From Deltaproteobacteria bacterium (GTDB lineage Bacteria > Desulfobacterota > DSM-4660 > Desulfatiglandales > Desulfatiglandaceae): 8,334 nt of DNA. The notes beneath the pieces are model-generated. The model made no database searches. It was not told the DNA's origin and saw nothing but the letters and a program-made list of their open reading frames with translations. This document shows positions 6,146-8,334 of the stretch, piece by piece. The stretch's first letter is position 1. The number at the start of each line of letters is the position of its first letter. The stretch covers positions 1-8,334 of the forward strand of contig QMLZ01000124.1 of NCBI GenBank assembly GCA_003646995.1, written 5' to 3'. A program made the position numbers and the translations under genes.

Positions 6146-6910
6146 ATGAAGAGAATCTGCTTTCTGACCTTGGTCACGTGGTTTATTGCCTCTATTGTAT
6201 TTCCTTACCAAACCGTCTTGGCAAACGGCTCACCCAAGGCGGTATTTAAGGAAACTTCATATTCCTTCGGAGAGGTGAAACAAGGGGCTACTTTGGTGCA
6301 CGCATTCTCAGTAGTAAACAATGGGAATGCACCCCTAAAGATAGAACGAGTAAGGCCCGGGTGAGGGTGCACCGTGGCCCAATTCGATAGGGTTATCCCC
6401 CCAGGTGGGAGGGGGACTGTCACATTAAAAGTCAAAACAAAAGGCTACCAGGGAAATGTAACAAAGAGCGCAAGGGTATACACTAATGATCCTATGGCAC
6501 GGATGGTGCTCTTGAGAATATCTGCGGTAATTAAGGTCCCCATCTACCTCTCTTCCCGGTATGTTTACTTCTATGGCCGTGAAGGCCAAAAACAAACCCG
6601 GGTGGTGGATATACTGGCCAAAAAAGACAAGCCTCTGGAGCTTACGCCAATCAAGTTTACCCTGAATGATGATAAGGTAACCTACGACCTCACTGAAGTT
6701 GAAAAGGGCAAGAGGTTCAGGATCAAATTCACTACAAACAATCCCAGGGCTGGATCCTATTATGGCTATCTAAAATTGAAGACCAATTACTTAGACAAGC
6801 CGGAAATTGTTATAAGTATACGAGGGCGAATCCTGGGACAAACACCCCGGCCAGGGGATCGAAACCAGCGAGATAACACACATGGAAAGCAAAGATTCTC
6901 CACTCCCTGA
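6146..6910 (+). CDS. DUF1573-family exported protein with in-frame TGA, probable selenoprotein
   Basis: Read through the TGA at 6362-6364, this is 254 residues. Residues 1-26 are a Sec signal peptide (MKR, a hydrophobic core, then a VLA-type cleavage site), so the protein is likely periplasmic. Residues about 34-125 form a DUF1573 / ASH-like immunoglobulin fold: [16 protein letters not shown], then [15 protein letters not shown], then codon 73 (TGA), then [18 protein letters not shown] and YTNDP. In this family the segment is normally Ser-Cys-Gly-Cys-Thr, so the TGA takes the place of the first Cys and gives Sec73-Gly-Cys75. A second beta-sandwich follows (about 126-235). No other stop occurs. 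A hairpin at 6370-6407 could be the SECIS. The last 29 bases overlap rnhA. The alternative is a nonsense mutation or sequencing error; the open, family-like downstream frame argues against it. The family's function is poorly known. Confidence 0.8.
6362..6364 (+). other. In-frame TGA, candidate selenocysteine codon
   Basis: TGA is flanked by GGG codons and followed by TGC ACC, giving Gly-Sec-Gly-Cys-Thr. It replaces the first cysteine of the family's Cys-x-Cys motif. Before the stop there are 72 family-like codons, and after it 181 more in the same frame. Confidence 0.7.
6370..6407 (+). promoter_or_regulatory. Candidate bacterial SECIS hairpin
   Basis: The lower stem is CACC (6370-6373) with GGTG (6404-6407). 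After a bulged G6374, TGG (6375-6377) pairs with CCA (6401-6403). An internal loop follows. The upper stem is GATA (6386-6389) with TATC (6394-6397), closing the tetraloop GGGT (6390-6393). The loop starts 25 bases after the TGA, inside the roughly 16-37 base range known for bacterial SECIS, and has G in its first two positions as expected. A competing fold pairs GCCC (6377-6380) with GGGT (6390-6393). No energy was computed. Confidence 0.45.
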
Positions 6911-7349
6911 GGTAGAGATATTCCTGGACGGGGCCTGCAAGGGGAATCCCGGACCTGGCGGTTATGCTGCGATCCTGAGGTACAGAAATAAAGAGAAGGA
7001 AATAACAGGGTACCATCCCCATACGACCAACAACAGGATGGAACTAATGGCTGCCATCAAGGCCCTAGAACAACTCAATGAGCCTTGCAAGGTCAAGATA
7101 TATACGGATTCCAATTATCTCGCACAGGGGATGACATCCTGGTTACCCCGGTGGATAAAAAACAACTGGAAAACTTCCAAAAAGGAACCAGTGCTAAACA
7201 AAGACCTATGGCAGAGGTTGCTCAGGCTCAGCAAAATTCATGAAATCCAATGGAATTGGTTAAGGGGCCACTCGGGCCATAGGGAAAACGAGCGGTGTGA
7301 CTTCCTTGCTAAAGAAGCCATCAAAAAGAGAATGCATAAGAGGAAATAA
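6882..7349 (+). CDS. rnhA: Ribonuclease HI
   Basis: Cuts the RNA strand of RNA:DNA hybrids, removing primers and R-loops in the cytosol. At 155 residues it has the same length as E. coli RNase HI. The catalytic Asp-Glu-Asp-Asp set is complete: Asp16 in [14 protein letters not shown], Glu54 in [10 protein letters not shown], Asp76 in YTDSNYL and Asp140 in NERCDFLA. The auxiliary His130 lies in [11 protein letters not shown]. The basic, Trp-rich handle loop is present (about 87-101, with Trp87, Trp91 and Trp96), as in the E. coli type. It starts at ATG 6882 inside the 3' end of the DUF1573 gene (29-base overlap) with only a weak ribosome site, so translation is probably coupled to that gene. 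Efficient expression may then depend on ribosomes reading through the upstream TGA. The flavin-reductase-like gene follows after four bases. Confidence 0.96.
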   Translation: MESKDSPLPEVEIFLDGACKGNPGPGGYAAILRYRNKEKEITGYHPHTTNNRMELMAAIKALEQLNEPCKVKIYTDSNYLAQGMTSWLPRWIKNNWKTSKKEPVLNKDLWQRLLRLSKIHEIQWNWLRGHSGHRENERCDFLAKEAIKKRMHKRK

Positions 7350-7353
7350 GCAC

Positions 7354-7827
7354 ATGGAAAAGCAATGGCAAGACGCTTTATCTAAGATGGCATACGGAAT
7401 TTATGTTCTAACCACCAAGTCAATGGGCCACATCAATGGAATGATAGCCTCATGGGTCTGCCAGGTCTCCCATGATCCTCCGCTCATTCTGGTGGCAGTG
7501 CATCCTAACCGCAGAACCCATGCCATGCTCTTAGACAGTAAATCCTTTGTTCTTCACATTCTTTCCTCAGAGCAAAAGGACCTAATGTCGAGATTCAAGG
7601 GACCTGATCCCGAAGCCAAATTCGAGGGACTGCATTGGGAGGCGGGTTCCACTGGTTGCCCAATCCTGAAGCAGTGTGTGGCCTATTTGGAATGTAACAT
7701 CAAGGAAACATATAGGCCCGGAAACCATACCCTTTTTGTCGGCGAAATCATAAATGGTGCTGCTATTTACGATGCACCTGTACTTACCACTTTGCAATAT
7801 GGGGGCACATACACCGGAGAAGCCTAG
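7354..7827 (+). CDS. Flavin reductase-like (FMN-binding split-barrel) protein
   Basis: A 157-residue protein of the flavin reductase-like family. It resembles the flavin domain of flavoredoxin and of high-molecular-weight rubredoxin in anaerobes. Such proteins bind FMN and pass electrons between NAD(P)H or small redox proteins and acceptors such as O2, NO or rubredoxin; the exact partner here is unknown. Visible signatures are the N-terminal ALSKMAYGIYVLTTK, the INGMIASWVCQVSHDPP segment (about 27-43) that in relatives contacts the flavin phosphate, PNRRTHAMLL (51-60), and GNHTLFVGEI near 123-131. No rubredoxin domain is fused at the C-terminus. ATG 7354 is chosen because GAGGAA lies about nine bases ahead and only four bases separate it from the rnhA stop; the longer open frame from 7297 merely overlaps rnhA. 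It is the last gene of the rex operon. Confidence 0.88.
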   Translation: MEKQWQDALSKMAYGIYVLTTKSMGHINGMIASWVCQVSHDPPLILVAVHPNRRTHAMLLDSKSFVLHILSSEQKDLMSRFKGPDPEAKFEGLHWEAGSTGCPILKQCVAYLECNIKETYRPGNHTLFVGEIINGAAIYDAPVLTTLQYGGTYTGEA

Positions 7828-7959
7828 CTCTTACCTTTATCCTCAAGCAGAAGTGTCAGCAATGATCATTGGGAGTTCGGCCTTACAGGATCTAAAGAAT
7901 TTCTATTCAGATCAAATAAATATCCGGAATATGCGGCCATCTATTGGTCACACTAATTG

Positions 7960-7975
7960 TTAATGATTTCATTAA
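7960..7975. repeat. Perfect 7-base inverted repeat, possible operator
   Basis: TTAATGA (7960-7966) and TCATTAA (7969-7975) are exact reverse complements around TT. It lies about 70 bases before the zinc-ribbon gene at 8047, in the stretch where a promoter would be expected. It is AT-rich, so chance is possible. Confidence 0.35.
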
Positions 7976-8030
7976 ATCTGTCCGAATATACCTAATGACA
8001 ATGCAGGTCCAACGGGGCCAAAAATTTGAC

Positions 8031-8037
8031 AAAGGAG
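8031..8037 (+). promoter_or_regulatory. Ribosome binding site fixing the start at 8047
   Basis: AAAGGAG stands nine bases before ATG 8047, supporting this start for the gene cut by the right edge. Confidence 0.7.
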
Positions 8038-8046
8038 AAAAGTCCG

Positions 8047-8334
8047 ATGAGATGCCCAAAATGCGGGTATGTAAGTTTTGATCACAATGAGTCATGCCCC
8101 AAGTGCAACAAGAATCTTTCCCCTGAGAGACAGCGGCTAAACCTGATCACCTTTGCCCCTGACCCCCCTTATCTCTTGGGCGGTCTCTTGGGCGAGGTTA
8201 ACGAATCCGGAATGCACCTGCATTCGGCAGGAAGTGGTGCATTCAATGTGTTACAAGAAGAGCTTGAATTTGAATCAGAGACCGAAGAAATGGAAGTCTC
8301 CGCTACAGGAGCCTCTGAAGAGACCGAAATAGAG
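8047..8334 (+). CDS. Zinc-ribbon protein, 3' end outside window
   Basis: The first 96 codons are visible, with no stop before the edge. A good AAAGGAG site nine bases upstream fixes the ATG. The N-terminus is a compact zinc ribbon with Cys3, Cys6, Cys17 and Cys20 (RCPKCGYVSFD, then SCPKCNKNL). Similar 'MRCPKCGYxSFD' openings are, as far as I recall, common in Desulfobacterota proteins of unknown function. A short segment with DPPYLLGGLLGE follows (about 38-49). After that comes a Glu-rich, Ser- and Thr-containing linker (about 71-96). The layout parallels the MJ0042 protein at the left edge: ribbon first, acidic linker next, unknown remainder. It is separated from the rex operon by 219 bases and probably has its own promoter. 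The function cannot be stated. Confidence 0.8.
   Translation, partial: MRCPKCGYVSFDHNESCPKCNKNLSPERQRLNLITFAPDPPYLLGGLLGEVNESGMHLHSAGSGAFNVLQEELEFESETEEMEVSATGASEETEIE

Larger units (their letters stand above)
7828..8046 (+). other. Intergenic region before the right-edge zinc-ribbon gene
   Basis: The 219 AT-rich bases hold no convincing gene. A 10-base palindrome AATGATCATT lies at 7861-7870 and an inverted repeat at 7960-7975. No GC-rich hairpin with a U-run marks the end of the rex operon, and only weak promoter-like matches are seen. Confidence 0.5.

Noticed and set aside
6146..6364. Reading the DUF1573 gene as a 72-residue protein or a simple pseudogene
   Set aside because: The frame after the TGA remains open and family-like to 6910, the TGA falls exactly on a conserved Cys, and there is no ribosome site for a restart. 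Recoding explains this better, though it is unproven.
7754..7963. Plus-strand open frame running from the flavin reductase gene into the intergenic region
   Set aside because: Its first part overlaps the flavin reductase in another frame, it lacks a ribosome site, and the tail shows no recognisable pattern.

Overview
The window reads like an anaerobic, sulfate-reducer-type bacterium, probably Desulfobacterota (the former Deltaproteobacteria). This placement is an inference. It rests on a Rex redox repressor, CxxC zinc-ribbon proteins of a style common in that group (one MJ0042-type), a PAS/GAF sensor kinase with a cysteine-rich insert in its ATPase domain, and a likely selenocysteine codon. 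No rRNA, tRNA, mobile element or CRISPR array is visible.

Layout. The left two thirds is on the minus strand. In transcription order it runs: PAS-PAS-GAF histidine kinase (5174-2823), a small charged protein of unknown function (2752-2249), an SPFH/band-7 protein with three C-terminal zinc ribbons (2132-1014), hypoxanthine phosphoribosyltransferase (859 or 892 to 320), and an MJ0042 zinc-ribbon protein that runs off the left edge (306-1). hpt has its own good promoter just upstream, so it and the zinc-ribbon gene form a separate unit from the SPFH pair. A divergent 264-base region (5175-5438) separates these genes from a plus-strand operon: rex (5439-6080), a secreted DUF1573-type protein with an in-frame TGA (6146-6910), RNase HI (6882-7349) and a flavin-reductase-like protein (7354-7827). 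These genes overlap or lie close together. After a 219-base gap, another zinc-ribbon protein starts at 8047 and runs off the right edge.

Most notable point. The DUF1573 gene carries TGA at codon 73, exactly where this family has the first Cys of its conserved Cys-Gly-Cys-Thr motif. The frame stays open and family-like for 181 more codons, and a hairpin able to act as a bacterial SECIS lies 25 bases after the TGA. The simplest reading is a selenoprotein with a Sec-Gly-Cys motif rather than a pseudogene. It sits directly behind the NADH/NAD+ sensor Rex and in the same apparent operon as a flavin-binding protein, which fits a redox role. The left cluster, with a soluble sensor kinase and an SPFH/zinc-ribbon pair, looks like a separate sensing or envelope-stress module.
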